Of a DNA stretch of 12,492 bases, positions 1 through 6,813 are shown in pieces. Source of the DNA: Salinisphaera sp. UBA6602 (GTDB lineage Bacteria > Pseudomonadota > Gammaproteobacteria > Nevskiales > Salinisphaeraceae); contig DJIE01000193.1 of NCBI GenBank assembly GCA_002433465.1, positions 1-12,492 on the forward strand, given 5' to 3'. Numbering within the stretch: position 1 is the stretch's first letter; every line of letters starts with the position of its first letter. Made by a program: the position numbers and the translations under genes. The notes beneath the pieces are model-generated. The model was not told the DNA's origin. It searched no databases and worked only from the letters and a program-made list of their open reading frames with translations.

Positions 1-165
1 CAATGCTTTGCGCGCTTGACCGGTGTCAGTGTTCGCTACCGTGCAACTTGTTTTTAGCTTGGGCACGCTACGCTCTCACTTCCTTGTCAATCGCGCGCAA
101 AGCACGCCGGCGCGACCGCGACAGGTTATGCAGAGCTTCCTTAATAGAATGAAAACGCTCGGCGC
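1..165. other. Upstream region with no gene recognised
   Basis: I see no convincing coding frame, RNA gene or strong promoter here. The stretch is less GC-rich than the following gene and is probably the intergenic region that carries the promoter of the DUF3750 gene. No Shine-Dalgarno sequence stands out just before the start at 166. Confidence 0.4.
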
Positions 166-915
166 ATGAAACGCGGGCTGCTCGTTTTCATCGCCGCGGT
201 TGTGCTCGTGGCATCCGGGCCGGTGCTCATGCTGGCCAGCGACGAACTGCGCATGGGCCAGAACTGGCGCGATGCCGATCGCAGCTCGGCGCAGCTGGCG
301 CCGGCGCCTTCCAGCGAGCCGCGGGCGGTGGTGCAGGTCTACGCCGCCCGGGCATTCAGCTGGCGCGGCATCTTTGCGGTGCATACATGGGTGGCCACCA
401 AGGCCGCGGGTGCCGATCACTACACCGTGCACCAGGTCGCCGGCTGGAATCATCCGCCCTTGAGCTCGCGCACCGATATCCCGGACCGGCGCTGGGTCGG
501 CGCCATGCCGCAGCGCCTGCTCGACCTGCGTGGGGCGCAGGCGGCCGAGGCGATTGCCCAGATCGAAACGGCCGTGGCCAACTACCCCTACGACGTCTAT
601 CGAATATGGCCGGGCCCCAACAGCAATACCTTCGTTGCCTGGCTGATACGGCATGTACCGGCGCTAGAGGTCGAGCTGCCGCCCACCGCGATCGGCAAGG
701 ACTATCTGCAAGATACGGTCTTCGCGCGGGCGCCGAGCGCAACCGGCTATCAGCTATCGCTGTTCGGTGCGATGGGGGTGCTCGCTGCCTGGGACGAAGG
801 CATCGAGATCAACCTGTTCGGTCTGGTCTGGGGCATCGACCCGGCCGACCTGGCGATCAAGTGGCCCGGGCTCGGGCGGATTGGCTGGCACGACCCGGAA
901 CCGGACGCGCGCTAG
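166..915 (+). CDS. DUF3750 family protein, membrane-anchored or exported
   Basis: This 249-residue protein starts with a basic dipeptide and a hydrophobic stretch (residues about 4-24), which is either an uncleaved anchor or a signal peptide, so most of the chain is probably periplasmic. The globular part has the features I associate with the DUF3750 family: AVHTWVA (71-77, His73), a central NYPY segment (139-142) and PGPNSNTFVAW (149-159). The family has no established function that I know of. The spaced His-x-Trp and Asn-Ser-Asn-Thr motifs vaguely recall NlpC/P60-like folds, but there is no catalytic Cys at that place, so I do not claim an activity. The start at 166 is chosen because it gives the intact hydrophobic N-terminus. 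The gene stands alone and converges on the beta-CASP gene downstream. Codon use is GC-rich like the chromosome flanks. Confidence 0.8.
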   Translation: MKRGLLVFIAAVVLVASGPVLMLASDELRMGQNWRDADRSSAQLAPAPSSEPRAVVQVYAARAFSWRGIFAVHTWVATKAAGADHYTVHQVAGWNHPPLSSRTDIPDRRWVGAMPQRLLDLRGAQAAEAIAQIETAVANYPYDVYRIWPGPNSNTFVAWLIRHVPALEVELPPTAIGKDYLQDTVFARAPSATGYQLSLFGAMGVLAAWDEGIEINLFGLVWGIDPADLAIKWPGLGRIGWHDPEPDAR

Positions 916-1177
916 TACGCCCTCTTCAGAATTGCGCTCAAGCGCCCCGGGGTCGGCGTCGCGGCATAGCCTGTGGGCCTAAACCCGGCGCCCGCATGGA
1001 TGTCGCCCTGGTATCCCGCGCCCATTGCGCAACTGTGCCTATCACGCCGGTGCTCGATTCTTGCCGGACTGGCTCGCAGTCCCAGCTCGACCCGCTTCAT
1101 GCGCTGCTTCCAGACCGCACACCGAAATTCAACGAGCGCTGCTCAACTAGCGGTTTGAAACCCGATCCTGCCCCGCG
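916..1177. other. Convergent intergenic gap
   Basis: These 262 bases lie between the stops of two convergent genes. Open frames can be traced through it, but none has family features or a credible start. I could not identify a clean stem plus T-run terminator for either gene. Confidence 0.4.
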
Positions 1178-2782
1178 CTAGTCGGCACGGCGCAGGCTGG
1201 CCAGCGCCTGCGCCCTTAATCGCGCACGGATCGCCTGGGCGTTCTGGTCGGCCGCGTCGAGATCGTGTTGCTCGCCTGTGCCCGGCAGCACGACGTCGGC
1301 TAGCGGCCGATCGCCCGGCTGCTTCGTCGCCGCGCGCGCATGCAACGCGGCCGCGAAGCCGGCACGCATCGCGCTATCCCCGTGGTTGAGAAACACCGTC
1401 GCCGCCGGCGCCGGCTCATCGATTTCGAATACGAACCGACATAGCGCGTCGATATCGCCGTGGCCGGAATAGTAGTCGCCAAAATCCACGAGCCGTGCCT
1501 GAATACGGGCCGGGTCGATACGGGCTTTGCCGAGCACAAGTGGCGTATCGCTCGGCCAGTCGCCTGCGATCAAGCGTCGCAGCCGCCCCGCCCCTGTTTC
1601 GGGCGGCGCATAACCGCAGAGCACGATCGTGGCCGCCGGGTTACCGATCTGATCGGTAATGAAATCCACGATGCGCCCACCCTCGCACATACCGCTGCCC
1701 GCCAGGGCAACCACGCGCGACAGCTCGGGGTCATGCATCGCACGCAACGTACCGCCGGGGGCCCGATTGCGGCCCACCCGCGCCCATAGGTCCACGAGAT
1801 ACGCATCGACCGCGGCCTCATCGGCCAGCCACAGCCGGTCGGCCAACGTCGGATTACGCCAGGGCGATTGCTCGCCCTGTTCGTTGCGCCGCGTCAGCAG
1901 CTCGGCATAAACATCGGTCATACGCGCTGCCAGCGGGGCATCCATCGACAGCCAGCGCGGCCGACCGGCCGCATCCGGCGCGCCGGCCGCGGTATGTCGC
2001 AGCACGCGATGAAGATCGAACCACAGCTCTTGCGCCCGGTGCATGGCGAAACACGGCACCACCACCGGCCCGCCACCGCGTGCGTCGCTATCGGCAAACA
2101 CATCGGCCCAGGCCTGCTCGCGGCCGGCGGCCGATTTATAGTGCGCAGGGCGCGCCGGTTCGGCGCCGCGAGTGGATTCCACCACCATATAATCCACCGC
2201 GCCGGGCGTTTGCTGACCGGCCAACAGCGATTGATACGGATTACCCGGCGTATTGCCGCCGATATCCCCGCTGAAACAGATCGAGCGCCGCGTGCTCGTG
2301 CGGCTGCGCCAGGCAATCGTAAGCGCCACCGCGCCGAGAATATGCGCGCTGCGATGAAAGGTAACCGCAACGCCGTGCAACCGCATGGGCTGGCCGAACT
2401 TGAAATCGGCCCGGCGATCGAGCGGCTGGAAGTCGATCATCTCGACATCGTCCGCGTCATACTCGCGCGAAAATTTGGCGGCATCCATCAACGCGATACG
2501 CGTCATCGCCGCCGTGGCTTCGGTGCAATACACCGGCCCGCGAAACCCGGCCCGATGCAGCTGCGGCAGCCGCCCGCAATGGTCGCGATGGGCATGGGTC
2601 AAAAACACACAACTCAACATCCGCGCATCGAAACCCAGCCGCGGCGCCCCGTCGGGCCGCACCAGCTCGCGCTCGGCATGCGCCCCGCAATCCACAAGCG
2701 CACGCAGCCCCAGACGCGTATCCGTCAGCAGGCTGGCCGAGCCCGTGACACCGTCCGCGCCGCCAATGAAGGTCAATTCCAT
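1178..2782 (-). CDS. Beta-CASP metallo-beta-lactamase fold hydrolase (RNase-like)
   Basis: This 534-residue protein belongs to the CPSF73/YSH1-like branch of metallo-beta-lactamase enzymes, whose characterised members cut RNA with two bound zinc ions. Visible motifs in order are HAHRDHCGRLP (63-73, metal motif 2), SAHILGA (145-151, motif 3), FSGDIGG (170-176, Asp173 as motif 4), VESTRG (201-206, which is VESTYG in many homologues), the beta-CASP insert with SGMCEGGR (363-370), SGHGD (439-443) and NHGD (466-469). All metal ligands appear present, so it should be an active nuclease or phosphoesterase acting in the cytoplasm. The last ~60 residues are charged and variable. The ATG at 2782 starts directly at the first beta strand (MELTFIGGADGVTGS), as is usual in the family. 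No partner gene is adjacent. Substrate is unknown; RNA is the family-based guess. Confidence 0.87.
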   Translation of the reverse strand: MELTFIGGADGVTGSASLLTDTRLGLRALVDCGAHAERELVRPDGAPRLGFDARMLSCVFLTHAHRDHCGRLPQLHRAGFRGPVYCTEATAAMTRIALMDAAKFSREYDADDVEMIDFQPLDRRADFKFGQPMRLHGVAVTFHRSAHILGAVALTIAWRSRTSTRRSICFSGDIGGNTPGNPYQSLLAGQQTPGAVDYMVVESTRGAEPARPAHYKSAAGREQAWADVFADSDARGGGPVVVPCFAMHRAQELWFDLHRVLRHTAAGAPDAAGRPRWLSMDAPLAARMTDVYAELLTRRNEQGEQSPWRNPTLADRLWLADEAAVDAYLVDLWARVGRNRAPGGTLRAMHDPELSRVVALAGSGMCEGGRIVDFITDQIGNPAATIVLCGYAPPETGAGRLRRLIAGDWPSDTPLVLGKARIDPARIQARLVDFGDYYSGHGDIDALCRFVFEIDEPAPAATVFLNHGDSAMRAGFAAALHARAATKQPGDRPLADVVLPGTGEQHDLDAADQNAQAIRARLRAQALASLRRAD

Positions 2783-3007
2783 GGGGCCAGTATGCGTGCT
2801 CGCACAAGTTCGGTTTCAGTGGACGTGCCGCTGGGGCTATGGCGAGCTATGCGCAGCCTTCGATTCTTTGCGACTTGTTGGCGTTGCCGGCATCTCGCGG
2901 CGCCGATTCACGCTTGTTGATAGGTGCGCGGCTCACATCTGCCTCTCAGCATTGTTAGAGCGTCTGACAAAGACCCTTCAGGCGCAGAACACACCCGTTA
3001 AATGCTT
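2783..3007. other. Intergenic region between the beta-CASP gene and ccdA
   Basis: This is a divergent intergenic region that must hold the promoter of the minus-strand hydrolase. Base composition falls towards the ccdA side. I looked for an attC site that would close the last cassette: GTTAAAT at 2998-3004 fits the GTTRRRY core, but no matching inverse core was found within about 140 bp to its left. No gene is seen. Confidence 0.35.
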
Positions 3008-3036
3008 TTGAATGCGCGCCACAATGCGCATAGCAT
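3008..3036 (+). promoter_or_regulatory. Candidate ccdAB promoter with repeated operator-like motif
   Basis: TTGAAT (3008-3013) and TAGCAT (3031-3036) are 17 bp apart and could be the -35 and -10 boxes. AATGCGC occurs twice at 12-bp spacing (3011-3017 and 3023-3029), overlapping the spacer. CcdA with CcdB represses its own promoter in known systems, so these repeats are plausible operator half-sites. This is inferred from position and pattern only. Confidence 0.35.
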
Positions 3037-3070
3037 TTATAAAACCGTAATGCCACCTGTGGAGACATTT

Positions 3071-3316
3071 ATGCCAGAGCTCTACGATAAAGCCGCTCCG
3101 AGAAAAGCCACCAACCTATCGGTCAATAGCGACCTGCTGACAAAAAGCCGAGCGTTGAACATCAACCTCTCGGCGACCCTGGAAAAGGCCTTGAAAGAAG
3201 AGCTTGCGAAACGCCGGGCGTCTCAATGGGCGGAAGAAAACCAGGCCGCTATCAAAAGCTACAATGAATTCGTTGAGCAACATGGCTGCTTCGGCGACGA
3301 CTTCCGGTCGTTTTAG
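3071..3316 (+). CDS. ccdA: CcdA-type antitoxin
   Basis: This 81-residue antitoxin of a type II toxin-antitoxin pair would bind and neutralise CcdB and repress the operon. The N-terminal part (NLSVNSDLLTKSRALNINLS, 15-34) has the ribbon-helix-helix pattern of CcdA. The C-terminal part (WAEENQ at 53-58, then QHGCFGDDFRSF to the end) matches the flexible toxin-binding tail of F-plasmid CcdA, which ends in a similar N-G-x-F-A-D-E-x-R pattern. I chose the ATG at 3071 because GGAGA at 3061-3065 lies just upstream; in-frame ATGs at 3002 and 3050 would add residues absent from the family. The stop overlaps the GTG of ccdB by one base, implying coupled translation. The gene reads opposite to the neighbouring cassette genes. 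Confidence 0.9.
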   Translation: MPELYDKAAPRKATNLSVNSDLLTKSRALNINLSATLEKALKEELAKRRASQWAEENQAAIKSYNEFVEQHGCFGDDFRSF

Positions 3317-3633
3317 TGGCCCAGTTCGACGTCTACGCCAACCCAAGCAGAACGACCAAATCGTTCTATCCGTACTTGCTGGACATCCAGAGCCCGCACC
3401 TTTCAGAACTGGCAACACGCATCGTGATTCCACTTGGCAAGCGCGCGTCGTTTCAAGATAACGCGATGCAGGGCCTGACGCCTGAAATCGACTTCGAGGA
3501 CGAGAAACTACTGCTGCTGACGCCGCAAATCTCCTCGATACCTGCCATACAGCTCCAAAATCCAGTCGGCTCACTAGCCCATTTTCGAGATCAGATCCTA
3601 GGCGCGCTCGATTTCGCGATCACCGGTGTTTAG
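3316..3633 (+). CDS. ccdB: CcdB-type gyrase-poisoning toxin
   Basis: This 105-residue protein matches CcdB in length and pattern: QFDVYANPS (3-11) at the N-terminus, YPYLLDIQSPHL (18-29), RIVIPL (35-40), LLLLTPQISSIPA in the middle and LDFAITGV at the C-terminus. CcdB traps DNA gyrase subunit A and blocks replication when the labile antitoxin is lost. F-plasmid CcdB ends in Trp-Gly-Ile, and that Trp is important for its toxicity. Here the last three residues are Thr-Gly-Val, so the Trp is replaced. From memory, Vibrio chromosomal-integron CcdB also ends in an FLITGI-like tail and is still a gyrase poison, so the change does not by itself mean loss of function. The start is a GTG at 3316 that overlaps the ccdA stop (TAGTG). 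The frame is complete, with no sign of decay. Confidence 0.9.
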   Translation: MAQFDVYANPSRTTKSFYPYLLDIQSPHLSELATRIVIPLGKRASFQDNAMQGLTPEIDFEDEKLLLLTPQISSIPAIQLQNPVGSLAHFRDQILGALDFAITGV

Positions 3634-3797
3634 CACCGATGCTCGTTTAGGATGCCCGCGTACAACACATTCAGCTCCATATCACGCTAAGCGCTTACTC
3701 CGCAGCTTAGAGCCGTCCCAAGAGATCCGTATACTGTCCCCGATCTCAAAGCTGAGAGCCATTAGCAACTTACCCTAGATAGTAGCGTGCCTATTTA
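3634..3797. other. Gap between ccdB and the last attC
   Basis: No gene is seen. A stem CTAAGC/GCTTAG (3687-3692 with 3704-3709) and a smaller stem TCTCA/TGAGA further right could be weak transcription stops for ccdAB, but neither is followed by a T-run. If ccdAB belongs to a cassette, this stretch is that cassette's upstream end. Confidence 0.3.
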
Positions 3798-3899
3798 AGC
3801 TAACGCCGAAGCTCAGTTGCCGCCGAAGCGGCCGAAGGCCCGGAGGGCGCCCGAAGCGCGGCCGCGCTTTCGGCCGTCAACTGCAGCGGACTGTTATGC
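3798..3899 (-). repeat. attC site A (102 bp)
   Basis: Reading the minus strand, the site runs from GCATAAC (3893-3899) to GTTAGCT (3798-3804). The inner arms are TGCAGTTGACGGCCGAA on one side and the complement of CTCAGTTGCCGCCGAA on the other, with one unpaired base. A GC-rich central segment of about 28 bp (around 3828-3860) forms the stem tip. The stop codon of the 141-residue cassette gene lies in the first outer box. Confidence 0.88.
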
Positions 3900-4319
3900 A
3901 TAAAAGCTCAAGATCACGCCTATTATTGAAACCATGACGCTTATACCACCGACAGCTTTCCCCTTTCCAACGCATATTAGGAAAATGATCGACCTCAGAA
4001 CAAACCGCGCAAAAAGAACCAACGGCGTCGCAGCGTAGAAAGTTAGATAGGCCTTGATATTTATAAATGACTCTAGGGACTGGTCCTTAAGCTCGTGCGC
4101 TGTGACGATCTGGGGGCCTTTTAAAGCCTTTTTCATAGCCTGATCTGCTCGAGGAGCTAATTCTCGGAATCGTTCTCCGTATTCGACTCGAAAAGACTCA
4201 ATCGAACTTATACCTCGATTAAGGTTTCGCTCTATAGACTTCGAGACTTGGGGAAACCAAATTTCCACAAACGCGAGCAGAGCCCCGAGAACTGTTACAG
4301 CTTGGCAAAAATGTTGCAA
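3894..4319 (-). CDS. Cassette-borne small membrane protein, unknown function
   Basis: I do not recognise this 141-residue protein. It has a hydrophobic N-terminal helix (about 6-24), a charged cytoplasmic-looking middle (26-85), and two C-terminal hydrophobic helices (about 89-117 and 122-140), so it is probably an inner-membrane protein with three spans. The frame is closed just upstream (in-frame TAA ending at 4332), and the only plausible initiator is TTG at 4319; no Shine-Dalgarno is visible, and the next Met is at residue 62. The stop (TAA, 3894-3896) sits inside the outer box of attC A, and the start is about 28 bases after the core of attC B, so the gene fills its cassette. Composition is much more AT-rich than the chromosomal genes. 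Being a membrane protein among similar cassettes, it could be a defence effector or stress protein, but nothing in the sequence proves it. Confidence 0.65.
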   Translation of the reverse strand: MQHFCQAVTVLGALLAFVEIWFPQVSKSIERNLNRGISSIESFRVEYGERFRELAPRADQAMKKALKGPQIVTAHELKDQSLESFINIKAYLTFYAATPLVLFARFVLRSIIFLICVGKGKAVGGISVMVSIIGVILSFYA

Positions 4320-4347
4320 AGAAAATTTAAATTATTTCGAGTAATGG

Positions 4348-4421
4348 GCATAACGCCGAAGCTCAGTGGCGGCCGAAGCGCGACAGCGCTTTGGGCGATC
4401 AACTGCAGCAACCTGCTATAC
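4348..4421 (-). repeat. attC site B (74 bp)
   Basis: On the minus strand the site runs from GTATAGC (4415-4421), a decayed outer box by alignment with the other sites, to GTTATGC (4348-4354). It shares CGCCGAAGCTCAGT and CAACTGCAGC with site A but lacks the ~28-bp central insert. The inner pair here is CAGTGG against CAACTG, so one step is unpaired. The first box has lost the AAC triplet, which may lower its activity. Confidence 0.82.
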
Positions 4422-5150
4422 GTTAACGCGAAGAAATCGTTGACGGGGAAACAACTGTCCAGCCACATCATGAAGTCGCCGGTGCATTGCGACGCTTGAT
4501 TTCATATACGCCGATAATTCTGTTCGCATTTGTTTTGCACTTTGTATGGCACCTTTATATGTCTCAGACTTAAGGGATGCTTGGATCTCAGCGAGACTTG
4601 ATTTTCGATCCGTAAGCCCAGCCGTCATCATTTCTGGCATGACTGTGCCTACGTAATGCTCATGCCTGATCCTAAGCACCATTAGTATCTGCTCGAATCT
4701 TTCCTGCTCAACTGTTAGATCCAGCAAATCCTGCGCGTAGCTAGTGGAGGCGAGAAATGCCAATTCATCAAAATTTTGCTTTAGATCAATATATTCATTA
4801 GATTTATGTGCGGGCATTTGGAATGCTAGATGTTCATCGCTCGAATACAACTGCATATCTCGAACGAATCCCTCCACTGCGTTTATCTGTCTTAATAAGA
4901 CGAACAGCGACTTATTGATATAGAGAATCTTCGCCTCTTTTTCTTTACGCTTATTTGATAAGTCAGTTAGATAAAACGCAAACCAAGAACCCGAAAAAGC
5001 GGCGATTAACGTCGCGAGGCTAGCTATGTAGCTACTCGAATCTGATCCGTTCGCGGTGGCGACGGCACCCACGGCAACACCGGCTACGAAGCCAAGGATG
5101 GCGTACGTTATTAGCGCCTCTTGCTTGCTAGGAAAGAGCGACCATTTCAT
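4416..5150 (-). CDS. Cassette-borne two-helix membrane protein, unknown function
   Basis: This 244-residue protein has two hydrophobic segments near the N-terminus (about 13-33, rich in Gly/Ala/Val, and 41-63), followed directly by a basic stretch (SNKRKEKEAK, 65-74) and a long, mostly helical tail that should face the cytoplasm. This plan, two spans plus a helical domain, is common among uncharacterised proteins of mobile elements; I cannot name a family. The ATG at 5150 lies only a few bases after the core of attC C and has no clear Shine-Dalgarno. The stop TAG (4416-4418) falls in the outer box of attC B. Composition is AT-rich compared with the flanks. Expression would depend on read-through along the array or on a weak internal promoter. 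Confidence 0.72.
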   Translation of the reverse strand: MKWSLFPSKQEALITYAILGFVAGVAVGAVATANGSDSSSYIASLATLIAAFSGSWFAFYLTDLSNKRKEKEAKILYINKSLFVLLRQINAVEGFVRDMQLYSSDEHLAFQMPAHKSNEYIDLKQNFDELAFLASTSYAQDLLDLTVEQERFEQILMVLRIRHEHYVGTVMPEMMTAGLTDRKSSLAEIQASLKSETYKGAIQSAKQMRTELSAYMKSSVAMHRRLHDVAGQLFPRQRFLRVNV

Positions 5151-5156
5151 ATTTTC

Positions 5157-5258
5157 GTATAACGCCGAAGCTCAGTCGCCGCCGGAACAGCCGAAGGCTG
5201 CGGAGGGCACCTTAACGCGGCAACGCTTTGGGCGGTCGACTGAAGCGGATTGTTAGCC
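5157..5258 (-). repeat. attC site C (102 bp)
   Basis: On the minus strand the site runs from GGCTAAC (5252-5258) to GTTATAC (5157-5163). It has the longer centre, related to site A. Its inner pair is CAGTCG with CGACTG, where sites A and D have CAGTTG with CAACTG: both sides changed and pairing is kept. The stop codon of the 258-residue cassette gene is inside its first box. Confidence 0.87.
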
Positions 5259-6029
5259 GCTATTTTCGTCACTTGGGTCAGTTGGTTTTTCTTGGTCAAT
5301 ATGTGCCGCAGGCGGAAGATAATCTCTTACCTCATTAGGAATCTGCAGGGTTGTTAAGGTTAACGTCGCTAGTACAGCCAATTTTCCAATTACCGCCCAA
5401 AATTTTTCCGCGGCTGGGTAACTTTTTGCCGCGGCCCGAAACTCGGGATCCAGGACTACATGCCCGAACGCGGCTTCGACTTTTTCGATAATTGGGCCTG
5501 AGCCAGTGATTTCGTACTCGTCAATAGCTATTTGAATTTCGCGGAGCTTCGACGTCATATAAATCTTCACATTCTGAGGTAGCTCCGATTCACTAATTTC
5601 CTCAACCACCTCATTAACGGAACGAGAAATACCTCTTAAGGTATCGATGTTCCATGCTTTGCGAGGTATATGTGCGGCTAGAATGTCCGCTGTATTGCTA
5701 AGATAATTACAAGTATGGTCGTCAATATGTTTAATGAAGCCTTGCCACGTATCATTGAGATTTTGTCTAGAAAAAGCGCTATTAACAGAGGGTACCCATC
5801 CTAAGTAGCTTCTTGCATTTACGCCCTCGAGGGCTTTCAATTCCTCTGCAATTTCTCTTACTAAAGCCATTGTTTTTCCAAGTCGGCCAAGTAATAACGC
5901 TTCATCTTTCTCATCGACATTAAGTAGGCTACACCACGTCTTGCGACAGTTCTCCTGGGCTTTAATTTTCCTCCCGGCGTTGATTATGCGAAGAAGTCGC
6001 TCGGCGGGGTTCTCAAAACGATCAGTCAA
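5253..6029 (-). CDS. Cassette-borne helical protein with C-terminal membrane segment
   Basis: This 258-residue protein is predicted by eye to be almost all helical. The N-terminal part (NPAERLLRIINAG at 7-19, then CRKTWCSLLNVD at 28-39 and a LLLGRLGKTMALVREI stretch) resembles, from memory, a scattered unnamed family of bacterial hypothetical proteins found with mobile genes; I cannot attach a function. A hydrophobic segment at about 210-228 could be one membrane span, followed by a short Pro/Asp-rich tail. The start is TTG at 6029, supported by AGGAG nine bases upstream; there is no ATG in a suitable place. The stop (TAA, 5253-5255) lies in the outer box of attC C. AT-rich composition marks it as foreign to the flanks. 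Confidence 0.7.
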   Translation of the reverse strand: MTDRFENPAERLLRIINAGRKIKAQENCRKTWCSLLNVDEKDEALLLGRLGKTMALVREIAEELKALEGVNARSYLGWVPSVNSAFSRQNLNDTWQGFIKHIDDHTCNYLSNTADILAAHIPRKAWNIDTLRGISRSVNEVVEEISESELPQNVKIYMTSKLREIQIAIDEYEITGSGPIIEKVEAAFGHVVLDPEFRAAAKSYPAAEKFWAVIGKLAVLATLTLTTLQIPNEVRDYLPPAAHIDQEKPTDPSDENSG

Positions 6030-6048
6030 GTAATTACTCTCCTACGAC

Positions 6049-6123
6049 GGCTAACGCCTAAGCTCAGTTGCCGGCCGAAGTGCGGCAGCGCTTTGGCCGG
6101 TCAACTGCAGCGACAGGTTAGGG
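6049..6123 (-). repeat. attC site D (75 bp)
   Basis: On the minus strand the site runs from CCCTAAC (6117-6123) to GTTAGCC (6049-6055). The inner arms CAGTTGCCGGCC and GGCCGGTCAACTG pair well with one extra base on one side. The centre is the short type, like site B. It is the best-paired site of the array and probably the most active. Confidence 0.9.
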
Positions 6124-6129
6124 GGTTCG

Positions 6130-6681
6130 TCAATCAAATTTGCAGTCGATAGCTCCGCTTTCATCGATAGTGCTTATTTTACTTTGATCATGCTTGAGGC
6201 ACCAAAGAAAATAGCCGATGACGTAGCAGAAGCGATCTCTCGGTTTTTTCCAACTATATCGATCAATGTTGTCTACTTGAGACTCAGTTGCTTTCGATAA
6301 GCGGCACAAAGCGTCAACCCGACCGCGAACCGACTGCGACTCGAATGAACAGCCTGCTAAATCGTGAGCAAACGAATTTCTAATACGTCTGAGGATATTC
6401 AAACCACTGGCAAAATCGCGAGATATCAATCCTAGACGGTACGATAATTCTATTCGCGAACTAAACGACGACATCGGCCCGTTCCCATCAAATAAAGGAT
6501 CCGACGACGAAGGGCAAGACAGAAGATACCCATCGAGAAGTTCTCTCAGAGTATCGTCGATTAATGCGCTTGCAAGAATAACCGCAGCGCGATCCGATTC
6601 TCGATCGAACTCTTTAAGAAAAAATTCGAGCCAATCAGGCCGGTCGATTTTCTTTTCGATTTGATTCGTGGTGTCGTTCAT
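6130..6681 (-). CDS. MtlR/HEPN-like cassette protein with R-x4-H motif
   Basis: This 183-residue helical protein resembles the MtlR (mannitol repressor) family in its core: DWLEFFLKEFDRESDRAA (16-33), LFDGNGPMSSFSSRIELSYRLGLIS (63-87) and LNILRRIRNSFAHD (94-107) line up with the LLDGDGPLGDLSVRLKLIYGLGVIN and LREELNHD parts of E. coli MtlR. Unlike MtlR it has RNSFAH (101-106), a clean R-x4-H motif of HEPN RNases and HEPN-fold toxins. No mannitol genes are near, so a role in mannitol control is unlikely; a HEPN-type RNase, toxin or defence role is an inference. The ATG at 6681 follows a G-run made by the attC core (GTTAGGGGGGGG), which doubles as the ribosome binding site. The stop TGA (6130-6132) lies seven bases from attC D. 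Confidence 0.75.
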   Translation of the reverse strand: MNDTTNQIEKKIDRPDWLEFFLKEFDRESDRAAVILASALIDDTLRELLDGYLLSCPSSSDPLFDGNGPMSSFSSRIELSYRLGLISRDFASGLNILRRIRNSFAHDLAGCSFESQSVRGRVDALCRLSKATESQVDNIDRYSWKKPRDRFCYVIGYFLWCLKHDQSKISTIDESGAIDCKFD

Positions 6682-6688
6682 ATCCCCC

Positions 6689-6813
6689 CCCTAACGCCAA
6701 TTCGACGACATTTTTCTACCTAACACGCGGTCGCTTTGTTACCTAACGCCACGCTGCGCCAATTAATATCAATATCTTGCGACAAAATCGCATCATAGGT
6801 CGACATATTAGGC
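6689..6813 (-). repeat. Degenerate attC-like site E
   Basis: On the minus strand GCCTAAT (6807-6813) could be the first outer box. The last box is either GTTAGGG (6689-6695), right before the MtlR-like gene and paired through TCGAC on both inner arms, or GTTAGGT (6741-6747), which would give a 73-bp site. ACCTAAC also occurs at 6718-6724. Pairing is weak, and the site is not of the same subfamily as A-D. Confidence 0.4.
6736..6749 (-). repeat. Direct repeat TTGTTACCTAACGC, copy 1
   Basis: This 14-bp sequence recurs exactly at 7007-7020, with partly similar bases on its left (6722-6735 against 6994-7006). On the minus strand it reads as a GTTAGGT core followed by AACAA, i.e. an attC core plus the first bases of the next cassette. 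Two copies suggest that a cassette start was duplicated and one copy decayed. Confidence 0.6.

Noticed and set aside
1868..2920. Long plus-strand open frame across the beta-CASP gene
   Set aside because: It is antisense to a gene with complete family motifs and its peptide is rich in Arg, His and Pro, as expected of a GC-rich shadow frame.
2955..3004. Possible attC closing a ccdAB cassette (GTTAGAG, GTTAAAT)
   Set aside because: Core-like strings exist but no inverse core with pairing arms was found to their left.
3798..6123. CRISPR-like array
   Set aside because: The repeats are 74-102 bp, palindromic and spaced by whole genes, which fits attC sites and not CRISPR repeats.
6130..6681. Mannitol operon repressor annotation
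   Set aside because: The family likeness is real, but no mannitol genes are present and the cassette setting makes that role improbable.
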